From Wuchereria bancrofti (taxonomy: Eukaryota; Nematoda; Chromadorea; Rhabditida; Onchocercidae): 64,000 nt of DNA. Below, one piece after another: positions 11,453 through 23,956 of the stretch (the stretch's first letter is position 1; each line of letters opens with the position of its first letter). A program made the position numbers and the translations under genes. Where the stretch lies: positions 641,167-705,166 of the forward strand of contig SSBO01000014.1 of assembly GCA_005281725.1 (NCBI GenBank), in the 5' to 3' direction. Below the pieces are notes generated by a model. It worked only from the letters and a program-made list of their open reading frames with translations. It searched no databases and had not been told where the DNA came from.

Positions 11453-12223
11453 TCACACTGAAAAGAGAAAGAATAGATTCTAAAATGGCGAAGATTGTTG
11501 TTAAATAAAGAGTGATAACAGTAATAGAATATTAGAAAGAGAAATTTTCGATGATAAAATGTGATAAGTGAGGTACCTTTCATGTTTGTGCATTTGATGA
11601 GAATTTTAACAGGTAACAAATAGATGGGTGCTGCAAATACCTGACTGAGTAGATCTGAAAAATGTTAAATTTTAATTAATAATCAAAAAAAAAATTAGCT
11701 TATTTTTGCTAAATTAGGTATTAGGAAAAAATAAATGATAAACGAAATGAAATACTAGTAAGATTTCGAAATCATACTTTTATCAATTATCGTTTAAAAT
11801 AATATAATTGATTCCAATTTTCATAAAAAATTTTTTTATTTTAAATTTTGAATTTTAAACAATTTTCCAAATGAAATTATCTTTCAAAAAATTCATTGTT
11901 TTTTCCTTTTTTTTTTTGTTTTAACATAAATGATGATTTAAAGACTTCTAATAATTATCTCTAATATTCTTGTCATTCTTTTTTCTCTCTTAAATTTGTA
12001 ATTAATGACAACAAATTTGTGTGGTAATCAATTAATTTCATCGATGTACTTATCAAAATATAGCAGTAATACTTCTGAAACACAATGTTTTAATTATAAA
12101 CGAGATAAAAAATGTACCATCAATTCCTCCTGTATTTGCCATTATTTACATTGCTTACCTGAAATATGATTTACCTAGATTAACACTGGATTCTCTTACA
12201 GCAATACGGGCAAATGATATCAT
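11453..12223 (-). pseudogene. Possible serpentine chemoreceptor, N-terminal exons only
   Basis: Exon 12223-12175 (MISFARIAVRESSVNL) joins exon 11654-11577 (LLSQVFAAPIYLLPVKILIK, ending CTNMK) in phase 1. The second exon carries a hydrophobic Pro-containing segment followed by basic residues and a Met-Lys. This resembles the first transmembrane helix and first inner loop of nematode SRH/SRI-type seven-transmembrane receptors. The next acceptor (TTTTCAG, exon from 11457) gives one codon and then TGA at 11453-11455, so only 43 residues are encoded. Either the gene is broken or its remaining exons are lost in the badly assembled repeat block immediately downstream on this strand. Family assignment rests on hydropathy and a short motif only. 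Confidence 0.4.
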
Positions 12224-14382
12224 GATAGATGTGATATGATAATGTTAAGTGTAGAAGTAGTTGAAATAAAGATAAATGGTCAATAGTAATAGAATATTTT
12301 GATAAATATGATATGATAATTGTGAAAAATCTGCGAATGATTGGATAAACAAAATAATAATTGAAATCATAATTCAATAAAACTTTTTTAACAAAACTTG
12401 CAAAGTTTTTAGAGAAGAATATTTTGCTATATTTTAATGCTTGGATTAAGATGCTAAACATGGAAATTTATCGCATTTTGATCTAAAATTTCTACTAAGT
12501 TATTCTAATTAATGATTGTAATAAGAACAAAAAGTAATTTCAAACTCTAAAATTTTGATAGCATAGTTAAGTACACAAATGATGAATAAAACTTTTACGA
12601 AAAAGCTTTTAGTGCTTGATTCATTGATTAATTCTAACAATATTTGAATTCACAATGGTGTCTTTAATTTGTTATTTTTAATTTTTTCATTTCTAGAAAT
12701 AAATTTTATTTTATTATGAAATATAAACATGAAAACCTTAATTCTAATCATTATTACTCAAATTATTGCTATATTTGTGGAAATAAAAAGTTATTTATTT
12801 CAAGCAGTGCTAATGTTAATTTTAGAATTATATTATAGTTATTTTTCATTGATGTTAATTTTAGAATTATATTATACTTACAATTATTTTTTAATCAATA
12901 ATAAATAAATGTAATATGTATAATCTTTCTTCTTAAAGTATTTTTTGCATTTATTCAATCAATAAACATTTTTGATCTTAGAAATATTCTACACTTGTCA
13001 TACTATCAATTTAATTTGAAATATTACAACAAATTATTTTATTATTATCACTACTCTTAATTTAATATAAAATATCGCAGTTATTAGTATAATTAATTAA
13101 CTGACCAAATGTACAGTTACAAGGAAGGAATGCTTGAAATAATATTACGAGTTAAAACGAAATGAATTGTTTTATACGTATTGCAGAGAGACAAATATGT
13201 TTATCTTTTTCCTCTTGTCTGTCACCTGGACAGTTAATATTATTTGCTAAGACAGCTTAATAATTAATTGTTATAGCCAGTGATATGATAAATTTGTCAT
13301 CTGATAAGAGAGAAGAAGAAGAAAAGAAAAATATTCTTTCGCTTTTTCTTTTATCATTAAATATTTTATGCTCTTTTTTTTTGCTGCTTAACGTGCATTT
13401 TCATATTTTTTCTTTCTTCTTTACATTAATATTATCTAAATTCATAAATAATATATTTTAATTTCAAGTAAAATATAAATTTCATCTTATTTGGAAGTAA
13501 TCGAATAAAAGTTCGGTTTTTTTTTCATAAGTTTCAAGACAGTTTCTCTTATTGCTATTTTGTTAAATCTTTTTTTTTTTTTTTTTTGTATAAAACAGCT
13601 TTTATGAAATTTATATTTGAAACGATAAGTGTTATTAACATTTTATCCCTTTTTTCTTTAAATTATTAATAGTCATCTTTAGAAATTAAGATTGTCTCAA
13701 ATTCAAATAATTAAGAAACAAATAAGACATTTTAACTCAGAAATTCAATGACTTTTTTTTTTTTTGGAAAATTCAACTGATATACTTTTTACTTATCCAG
13801 GAAAAGAGCTAGTAATTTAATGAAATTTTGTTCACAATAAAATTTTAAAAGATTTCATTTACTATTAAATACAATAATGTATGATAATAGTTTATACAAA
13901 AATATACTTTAAAATATATTTCACATATAAAAAATAAAATACATATTTTTAAAACATTTCAATGTTTTAATTCGCTTCTTTCAAATATCATTTTCGTGCT
14001 ATCTTAAAATATGTTGACTTAAAAAAGATGGATAATAAATGCTTATGTTTATTTGAAAAAGAAAAAAACTAAAATTTTTTTCTTAAAAAAAAAAAGGAAA
14101 ACATTCGAATCATAACTCATACATCGTAAGATAGATGGCAGTCTTTCTTTTTTTATACAAAATATGGTTTAACAAAAGGTAAATTAAATATTTTGTAATT
14201 GATTAGCAGACAGATTATAATTTTTTGTTTAAATGATTTTATTGTCTTTTGTGAGAACACTAATGATAATTTTCAAATTGATGATATGAAGTTAATTTCC
14301 TCCTTTTAAAATTATCAATTTTAAATTAATGGAATAGATAATAAATTGGAACTTTTGCGCAAAGTCTGATATTTTGACTACT
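12224..14382. other. AT-rich stretch, no gene seen
   Basis: No exon pair with matching phases found on either strand. Contains several homopolymer T runs (for example near 13570 and 13750). Confidence 0.5.
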
Positions 14383-15128
14383 TTAATAACCACATTTAAA
14401 TATCATAATAGATAACTGATTAAGTTTTAATAAAATAAAATGTTGAATTTCGTATGAGAAACTGGAGCCAAAACTTTTCCCAACAACACAATGCCATGTA
14501 GGACCGAATCTCCTCTCGAATTCTTCTTTGACATAAAATGCCATATCCTAAAATTAGTTATTAGAGTATCTATTTATAACTTTTATGATTATTCATTCAA
14601 ATTTTATGGTTGTAGAAACGAGAAATAAGATATTAAAATTTAAATTAAAAATGTAATAGTCAATTAAGTAATTTTATCTGTGAAATTGCTAACTTTTTGA
14701 TTTTTTTGATTTGGATTGTTAACTTTTTTTTTCAAATCTTTTTCTAAAATGAAAAAATTTCCTACAACTTTTTCAAATTATAAATTTTATTGTCATCAAT
14801 GAGTTAAAACGATAGCAATGTTCAGGTAAAATTGCTCTATTTCTAGCTGAATACATTTACATTCGGAATCTGAAAATTTAATTTAAAATCAAGATTTAAA
14901 CACAAATAATTGTTCATTTATTAAAACTGCAACAGTAAAATGATATTAATTGAAAATAAACATAAGAATATAAATTCCTGGATGTTAAGTCATTTAGACA
15001 AAATTAGAAGAAATAAATACTTTATCGAGTGAGTACTGTTTTTGTGCTTCCAAAGCAATTGCCATACTTTTCTGAATCATTTCTGATTCCATATCTGTTT
15101 CTTTAACTTCTATCTTATTGCTAATCAT
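14383..15128 (-). CDS. Dynein light chain, LC8 (DYNLL) family
   Basis: LC8 is a small homodimeric hub that binds the dynein intermediate chain and many other linear-motif partners. Two exons, 15128-15021 and 14547-14383, join in phase 0 (donor GTATTT, acceptor CCTAAAATT read on the minus strand as TTTTAG) to a 90-residue protein, against 89 in animal LC8. It aligns without gaps: DMESEMIQKSMAIALEAQ for the N-terminal helix, KEEFERRFGPTWHCVVGKSF with His55 of the dimer interface, then FGSSFSYEIQHFILL where animals have FGSYVTHETKHFIYF. Oddities: Ser88, the regulatory phosphosite in animals, is Cys; Thr67 is Ser; His68 is Tyr; and there is an extra C-terminal Tyr. It is therefore likely a diverged paralogue and not the main cytoplasmic LC8. 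The start is the only ATG upstream in frame. The gene has a 473-base AT-rich intron. Confidence 0.93.
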
Positions 15129-17008
15129 CTTTTTTTTTGTTCCTAAAATTTCCCAAATAAAGATCTCATAAAATTTACTGGCAATGAACTAACAGAAGTA
15201 AATATGTAAAAAAAAATCAGGCTGAAGCAAGCTATACTAGTTTTTTGGGCCAAATACCATTTTTGGAAACTGAAGTTTTGAAAAATGCCAAAAATATAGA
15301 GTTTAAGAATGTGATCAAAAGTTTTATGGAATTAATGAGCTATTAGGATTCAGAGTTTTTTGTGACAATTTCGAAAGTTTGGAATTTTGAAAAATTTTTT
15401 AAATCCAGAGTGAAACAAGCCAACTATTCAGGCATACATGAACAATTAAAATACATATTAAGTATTGGTTCAAAAAAAAAGAAAGAAGGAACGAATAAAA
15501 TGAAAAAAAAACATGCTTAACATTGTCAAACAAAGCAAATATTAATTAGAAAATGATAGCAATGATATTACTTATCTAGAAAATTTAAGAATCGAAAGTA
15601 ATAAGAAATTCGAATATAATACGCAAATTTCACAACAGTTGAAATAACGAAACTAATCGGTATTTCCCTCGTATGACAGAGATAAACATACTGATAAAGA
15701 AAATAAAATAAAAGAAAAAAAAAGCACAAGATTTATTATTCGAAATGTAAAACTATGAAAAGAAAGAAAAATGAGTGGTAATTTTTACAGTGATGATGGA
15801 AAAAAATTCGGTGTAATACTTTAAAAAAAATGGTTTAAAATGACTGAAATGAATCAAATAATATGAATAAATCTTTGGTGAACAATTTTGATTCATGGAT
15901 TATGGTACAAATTCTAAAATTTTTTAGCTTAAATCATTCAGTTTGATCATGTAAATGACATATTGTTTTTGAAATAATGATAATAATTTGAGTTAATTAA
16001 GCTAATAACAAAGCAACATCAAAAATGTACCAAAAAAGGTTGATTAAATTTATTATTAAAGAATTTATTTCATACTGCTAATCCAATTAATATTAGCACA
16101 AAAATTACAAATGCATGATGTTTTTTTATCAAACTCAATAATTTCAACAATAATTTCAAATAGAACTAATTTAAATTGATGGAATTTCTTTTAATGAAAT
16201 TAGTAATTTTTGTATGAGTCGTTTTCTATTTTTCAGTGTGTTATCTAAATTCTATATTAATCATGTCATTGTTGCAATTTAAGTAATGAATTCAATAAAA
16301 GAAAATAAAAAAAGAAACCTTTATAAGTGGTGAAAAATTTTTAAAGTTAAAAAAAATTCTGACAAAATTTTATCACTTAAAATTAGTCTTACATCTATTT
16401 TCAGTGCTATAGTAAAATAATGTTTTATTTTAAAGAATAAGCTAAATATTATATAATTAGGCTAAAATATATGTTTTCTCCCATATTTGCAAATTTATGT
16501 GAAATATGCTATCATATCAAGTTATTAAATAGTGTTAATTTTATCTATTGAAATTTTCAAGTCTGTTAAATTTTTTTTTTTTTTGATTTCTTCCGTTTAA
16601 ATAATCTCTAAACTTTTTTGATTCAAAGAAATAGTGATAATTTTGATTGGATTACCTAAGACACAGAGTATCGGGGATCTCTGTTCGTACATACAATTTT
16701 TTTTTTTAATATTTTTTTTTTCTTGTAATTCCTAAATCTTTTCCAAAAGATTTTTACTGAATTAAAATTTAACAGATAAATGCTTGCTTATCATGAATCT
16801 ATTTTATTTCATCATTGTGATATATTTGTAGCAAAAAATGAACAAATAAATAGTTCATGCGATAAAGAAAAAGAATCAATAAAGAAAAAAAAATGGTAAA
16901 AGTTCAATTTATTTATTTTTTCTTCGCTTCTGAAATAATAAATTCAAACAAAATAAATGATCAATAAGAAAAATGAAATTTCTATCACCCATTAAGTGAG
17001 ATAACTTC

Positions 17009-17040
<32 letters not shown>

Positions 17041-17055
17041 TAGTAATAATAATAA
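17009..17055. repeat. (AAT)n microsatellite
   Basis: About 15 near-perfect AAT/TAA triplets with one TAG interruption. Confidence 0.9.
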
Positions 17056-17552
17056 TGGTGAATTTCCGATTGTAACATTTTTGACACTAACAATTATATC
17101 GATATCAAATATAATATTATTTCACTTTGATAGGATGTAATAAAACAGTTGTTATGATTTAGGAAAAAAAAAGTTAAGTATTATCAATAAGTTGGAAAAG
17201 TATTGAAATGAAAAAAAAAGTACGGTATAATCAATAGATTGGAATGTATAATAGGTTGAAATAAATTTAAATATAAAATATTGACTAACTGATACTTTTA
17301 TCAAACTTTTTTTATCATCGATTTATAGGAAAAACAAAGGAATGAATAAAGGAAGACTGATAGCTGATAAGGATGAAAATTAAACGTTAAACGTTCGTAT
17401 GATAGGGATATAATGGTGGTAGATGAAGTAAACTTATCATAGCATCTGGGATAATTGATATTTTGAAAAAGAAAAAAAAATCTTAAAATCTATTAGCTAC
17501 AGGGATATAGATAAATGATGCATATTTGTTTGTGTATATAAATATATAAGAT

Positions 17553-17623
17553 ATGTATGTATGTGTGTGTGTGTGTATGTATGTGCATGCGTGTGTGTTT
17601 GTGTATGTGTGAATGTGTATGCA
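17553..17623. repeat. (GT)n / (ATGT)n microsatellite
   Basis: Imperfect GT and ATGT repeats. The minus-strand frame crossing it (17493-17717) is rich in His and Thr only because of the repeat. Confidence 0.9.
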
Positions 17624-18386
17624 TCAATGTTGGTGAAAGTGAAATTTTTGAAATTATTGAAGAAAAGCAGCTGTTTCTTGAGTTGATTGAGAAATTATTT
17701 GCACTATTTTTCAGCAATTAAATGAGGAATTAACGTTAAATTAAACTGAAGCAAATATATTTTAATTTGACATTAAATAGGCTCAGTGAAATGACAAATT
17801 AAATTCAGTGTTAAAATTTTAACTAACTTTAGTAAAACATAAGTAAGTTTCAGATTAAAATAAATTAAATAAAAATGATCAAAGTGAAGTAAAATAAATT
17901 AAATTTGAACAAATTGATTAATTATCGTTATTTGTGTAAAAATTTAACACTTTTTTTTTTTTTGTTCATTTGTGCATGAAATTATATAATCAAAATTGTT
18001 GAACGCAATAGCAGTTTTAAATATGTTATATCAATAATAAACGTATTTAGAAAATGATTAAAAAAAAAAAAAGAGATGATCTGATTAATTTGATTTAGGG
18101 ATGAATTAAGAAACTATTCTGTAAGCTTATTTTATTCTTATCTTTTGTTTTTTCCCAAAATTTTTACAGTTAATATAATATGATCAAAAAATTTTGAAAA
18201 AATTTATCAAGTTTAACATATTTTCAGATTTTGAAAAATTGTAGCCATCTTTCTACTTTTTTTTTTTTTTTTTTTGATTTGTTATCAGAATATTACAGAT
18301 AAGCATTTTGAACGACTGATAAAGTTTAGAACGTTAGCTTAGCAATTAAAAAACGTTATGTATTTTGCTCGTTTATAGTCTGTAAA

Positions 18387-21300
18387 ATGAAAGCATTGAA
18401 AGTAAAAATGTCATCATCTCTGTCAAGTGAAGATGATTTAGCCATTTCTGATAGCAAAAATAACGATTCACAATCATCGGAAAAATCATGCAAAGTGGAG
18501 TAAACATTTATTTAATCGCTTAATTTTTCATTTCATAAATTTTTATTGCTATCTATTTTATTTATTTAGTCACATTTATTGTAATGTAGGTTAATTTTTC
18601 AAATAGTTCAAACATTAAGATAATTTAATTATCTTGAAATTTGTAGAATATGTGAAAGAAAAAAATCCTTTCTTTTTTTTTTTTTTAAATAATATTTTGT
18701 TTTTTTTTTTAAATATTAAAAAGAAGTTAATTTAAATAGGTATGTGGTGATCGTGCCATTGGTTATAATTTCTCAGTGATAACATGTGAATCATGTAAAG
18801 CATTTTTTCGACGTAATGCTAATCGTCAAGAGGTTATTAATTAGATTTTTTTTTCATAAAATTAAAATACTTACACTCTAACTTTATAAAATTAAAATAT
18901 TACACTATGTTCATAATTTTTAAATTGAAACAGTAATCGTATATTATATTAATAGCAATTAATCTAATTTCATAAAATTTTTGATTAAAAAATTTTGATT
19001 AAATCTAATTAATAATGATAAGGCAAATATTACATTACAGCTATCACTAATTTCACTTCATAGTTTATTTCTAGATGCATTTGTTTATTTAAAAAGGCAT
19101 TCTCTGTAGTGTAATAAATTGTATAAGTTTCTTCTCTTTTTTTTTTTTTAATTTCAGTATATTAATTAAAAGCAATTATTTTAAGTCTCTAAAATGTCCA
19201 TTCAATCAAAAATGTGTCATAAATGTGTTAAAACGAAGATTTTGTCAATCATGTCGATTGCAACGTTGTTTTCAGGTATGTAACAAAATGCAAAATTAAA
19301 GATTCGTTTGATTTCTTTTTTCTTTTTTCTTACCTTACTTTTTCCATTTTCAATTTGAATTATTAATTAATCAAGCAAATTTCAAAACTTACAAATATAT
19401 TCACTTCCAATTTGACAAATATATTTAGCATTAAAAATGGAAACTTTTCCCTTTTCTACAGGTAGGCATGAAAAAGGAATGGATAATGCGAGAAGGTTAT
19501 CGATCACGGAAACATAGACTATCGACAATTCCGGAAAATGATGAAGAAATCAAAAAAATATTTGATCAAATTGATGATGGTGATGTTGCAGTACCAAAAC
19601 AAATTCTTGTAGAACTTGTTAAAAAATCAACTATGAGGTAGTAGTTTATTAAATCAGGAATTTTTAATGAAAATTATTATTCAGCAGTACTCAAATTTAG
19701 GGTGTTTTATTTCTTCAATATGTGTCATTTTTTTTTTTCTTTTTTAAATAGATAGTTGTATTTTAATAAATGATAAATTTTCACTAATTGAAATTGTTGT
19801 CTAAATAATTTCTAAATTATTTTAGGTTGTAAAATATTTTCAACCAAGTGATGAATAATTTTTGTTTTTGAGTTAAAATTTAAATTTATTCAACTCATCT
19901 TTGTTGTTGTTTTAAATGTATCCTTATCATATTTCAGATTTTGAAACATGAAAGAGTGAAAAGGAATATAATTAGATAGAATGTAACTTGCAACATTTAT
20001 TTTTTTGATATTGATTGCAAAAAAAAAAAAAAAAGAAAACAATTGAATGAATTTGCTATAAATGCTAAAATTTTCAGATGCTTAACAGCATGTCAATGCA
20101 AATGTACTTGTGGATTCTATCCTGCGCATACTAAGTTAATTGCTGTATCATCATTTACAGAGCAAAGATTTTCGCAATCAGATGAAATTATTGCTCCATT
20201 CAATCCAATGAATCAATTTTCTCGACCAAATCACGACAATTTTTATCCTGAGCGAGGGTTTTCCTTAAATTTAAAATTAAAATTTTGTTGTAATTTTTAA
20301 TTTGTGAAATATGACATTTAATTTTAATGTTAAAAATAGGATAGACTATCCGCTGGTAATACCGAATTGCTTAACGCCTATGCCACAAATGCCAGTATCC
20401 GTTTTACCGGAAATGTCAACAGCATGGAATGGAAATATTTGTTTAGCAACATCGGCAACAACAGCCGTACAACAGGCGTACATTTCAGCTAAAAGTTTTT
20501 TATTTTTTCCTTTTTTTTTTTTTGTTTTTTTAATGAGTTAGTCTAATATGTCCAAAAATTTCATCTCTTTAGATGTACATCAAGTAGAAAAAGCAAAATC
20601 TTTTACAATAAGCTCACGTAAAAATTCACGTAAAACCATCTGTGTTTTTGCACGTTTATTTTACCTTTTGCTTTCAAATTTTTGATTTGCTATATGAGTG
20701 TCAATTTAGTTCGCAAATAATTTTTGGTAGTATTGAAATATTTTGCTATTTCAAAGTAAAATAATTTCAGATGACAATTGCTTCTCTGTGGATGCATTTG
20801 AACGATTGTTTGCAGATGATAAATTACTACTTCAAGTAAATTACTGCATTGTCTGAGAAAGTACTAATTATCTATTAAAAGTGAGCACAATAAAATAAGT
20901 ATGATATTAAATTTAAATTAAAAATCAAAACCAAACAAAAATTTTTGCTATATATATTTTGTAAAATTTGGAAAATTTTAAATAATTTTTAAGGAATTAA
21001 TTACCGCTAATGATATCCTCAAACAACCGTTGGATTTATCTACAAATCAAAAACATTCCAATGAGTTATCACTTATGGATGTTGTCCGAATGACCGATTT
21101 GGCACTTCGACGTATCATTAACATGGCTAAAGAACTAACATTTTTCAAAAGTTTATCAAGCAAAGATCAAATTTCTGTTCTTAAAGGTTTGTCACTAAAT
21201 AATATCATTTTCCAATTTCTTGAGCAATTTCCAATAGATTTTAAATGCTCTAATTCAAAAATCTTCTTTTAATTTGACAAGAATTTCGAATTCAATTGAA

Positions 21301-23293
21301 GAAATATGGCGCAAAATTAGATGTGCATAATTAACACTAATTTTGTTTATTTTGTGAAAACACAAAATTATTATTTGTTTTAAATGATATCATTTCATTT
21401 TAAAAGTAATCAATGTAAAAAATGAATTTTGATTTTAATTTTGAGACTGTTCAAAGTTTATTCTCATTGAATGGAATATATTCATAAAATTTTCAAAAAT
21501 TCCATCAAAATTAGGGATGCATTTGAGTTAAAATAGCAAATTTAATTTGCTGAGTAAAAATAAAATTGCTTATTCCATTCTCTCTATAGGATCATGCAGT
21601 GAATTACTGATATTACGAGGAGTTATGGTATTTGATCAAAAGAAACATGCATGGAATACTAGTGTAATACAGGTTTGAATTCTTACCTGTATGAAATGTA
21701 AATTTTTACATGCTAATTGTACAGGTATGAAAAATCTTTCTACACCTTAAATATTAATAACTTTTTGTTTTTTTACTAATGACTGAATTTATCCAACTTT
21801 AGAAATATGAAATTTAACCATAGTAAAAACTTCAAGTTTCAAAAAAAAAAAAAAAAAAGAAAGAAAAATGAAGTCTAAAATCATTCAGAAATTATTATTA
21901 CTTCCAATTGTATTAATCATATATACTCATATAAATTACATACTTCCTTTATATTGTTTTGTTGAAATATCGTATTTTCATATCAAATTTTGTTATTTCC
22001 TCTTTTAAAACATAACTTCTATTATGCATTGTTAATTGTAGCCTTTATTTTAATAATTTTTAAGTAAGAATGCTTATATGATTTTTTGTTTTTAATCATT
22101 ATCAGTTTTCTTTCCAGTAAATCTTAACAAATTGTATTTTTTCATTTTTTTTTTTTTTTTTGCATACATTTATTTTCATACTTTTTTTTCCTGATAAGTT
22201 AAAGTATTAAATTCTTTCCGTCAATACCACTTTATTTCGTAATTTTACAATGCCTTAAAATATTTCTAGAAGTAGTTTATTTTGAAAATGTTCGAAATAT
22301 TTTGTGATTTATGCTTATTTTAAAAATAATTTAAAATCTTGCAATTCTGAATGGTTATAGCATACTTTCTAGTACTTTTTACTTACGTAAGCATAAAAGG
22401 TGAAAAATAATAGTTATCTTCAAATTGTATGAAGAACCAACCACGTGAGTTGAATTTTTGATATTTTTTTTAAAATTCTATTTCAGGGTCCAACAGAATT
22501 GGAAATCAAATTGGATATACTAAAAAATTCTAAGGAACTGAAACATTATGAGGAGCATAAAAGGTATGAATATATTCATACACTAGTTTTATAAATTTAA
22601 TTTTTATAAATTAATCATTCTTTGCTTCAAAAATTACAGGTAGAATTAATATAACATAAAGTTTTTGGAATAGAAAAATTTAGGTAAATTTGAGTTTTAA
22701 AGTATCTTTTGCAGATTTCTGACAACATTTGGCGAAAAATGGGGTAAGAATGAGTATATTATGCTATTGCTCAATGCAATAACACTATTTTCACCATTTC
22801 GTACCAATCTTCAAGATATTCAAAAATTGCAAAAGATAAGACAAAGATATTGTGATGTTCTGAGAAGGTATAAATCTATGTGCATATAAATTTTTATTAA
22901 TGCAATCTTTCAGTTTCTATTTTGCTAATGTTAAATGAATTTTGAATTAAATAAACTTCAAATTTCGATGAAATAATTATACAAATCTTACAGGAAGACT
23001 ACTATATCATTGATCATTTATGAATAAGTTAAAAATGAAATCGTTAATTTATATGCTTTATTCATTCAGTACAAAATTCATTCAACAACAATTACTTCAA
23101 ATATTATAAATTCAGATATCTTGGCAATCTTTATGTGGCATCTGAAGCGGAAAGAGCATATCAAGAATTACTCAAGAAATTAGATGATGAATTGAATCAT
23201 TTGAGTCATAGTTTGCTACGCATTTATCATGGATTAAATAATAGCGAATTAAATCCATTGCTACGCGAACTTTTCGATCTCTCGCAAACATAA
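18387..23293 (+). CDS. DAF-12-like (NR1J) nuclear hormone receptor
   Basis: Ligand-regulated transcription factor; in nematodes DAF-12 binds dafachronic acids and controls dauer and infective-stage decisions. Thirteen exons: 18387-18494, 18740-18832, 19186-19275, 19462-19637, 20078-20257, 20340-20494, 20573-20617 (or 20629), 20771-20835, 20994-21186, 21590-21672, 22487-22563, 22715-22867, 23116-23293. They give 531 (or 535) residues with every phase matching. The DNA-binding domain starts at residue ~35 with CKVCGDRAIGYNF, has P-box ITCESCKAFFRRNANRQE as in DAF-12, and second finger CPFNQKCVINVLKRRFCQSC followed by VGMKKEWI; all eight zinc cysteines are present. A Cys-rich hinge stretch CQCKCTCGFYPAHTK follows. 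The ligand-binding domain includes ELTFFKSLSSKDQISVLKG, LLLNAITLFSPFRTN and a C-terminal helix-12-like LNPLLRELFDLSQT. It is shorter than C. elegans DAF-12 (about 750 aa), mainly in the N-terminus and hinge. DAF-12 is preferred over NHR-8/NHR-48 but not proven. The ATG follows a TTTATAG that could accept a spliced leader or 5' UTR exon. Confidence 0.93.
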
Positions 23294-23420
23294 ATGAAAC
23301 AATTACTCGTATATATTTTCTTTTTCCAATCTCTCCATTTTTGTTTGTTTTTTTTTTTTCTTTTTTTTTTCGAATCATTACATTTTTATTTTTCATTTAA
23401 AACAATGATATTTTAATTGA

Positions 23421-23426
23421 AATAAA
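23421..23426 (+). promoter_or_regulatory. Poly(A) signal AATAAA of the nuclear receptor gene
   Basis: First canonical AATAAA, about 128 bases after the TAA of the receptor gene. Typical spacing for a short nematode 3' UTR. Confidence 0.55.
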
Positions 23427-23874
23427 AGCGAACATTATCATTTGATTCCCTATAATCTTTCTATTTAATACAATAAATTATACTAATGTTACATCCCTCA
23501 TTCACATAGTTTTTAAATTGTTACTTATATCAATCGATACTGGAATACTACCCTATGCCAGGATGTATGATTAGGAGCAATAACGTTTATCAATGAGCAA
23601 AATATGCTTTTAAAAGACTTAAATTTAACAAGCCTCATAACTGACATTAACAAGAGGTTAAAAAGAAAAAATATGAAAGAAATATAGTAGGATGTAGTCC
23701 AAGCAGAATAATGATCTTATGATAAGCAAAATCTAACCCCAATATTCATCACCAATGAGATCTGGAATTCGAGTAAATAAACTTCACAGAATCATTCAAA
23801 GAATTACTACGGATATGCGAAATTAACTACTATAAAACATTAATGTAGCATAAATTCATCATAAATGAAATAGC

Positions 23875-23956
23875 TACAACCACATTCTGCTACCGAGATC
23901 TCTCAAGCATTACGGTACAACCACATTTTGCTACCGAGATCTCTCAAGCATTACGG
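23875..23956. repeat. 41-base tandem duplication
   Basis: Two adjacent copies (23875-23915 and 23916-23956) that differ by one base (CATTCTGC against CATTTTGC) and include CTACCGAGATCTCTCAAGC. Confidence 0.92.

Larger units (their letters stand above)
15129..18386. other. Intergenic region between divergent LC8 and nuclear receptor genes
   Basis: The two flanking genes are transcribed away from each other, so promoters of both should lie here. No exon or recognisable promoter element was identified. Contains the microsatellites listed separately and many A/T homopolymers. Confidence 0.5.

Noticed and set aside
12180..12461. Minus-strand 93-codon frame with hydrophobic stretches
   Set aside because: A different frame from the exon supported at 12223-12175; its length comes from AT-rich sequence lacking stops by chance.
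17493..17717. His/Thr-rich 74-codon minus-strand frame
   Set aside because: Translation of a GT/ATGT microsatellite.
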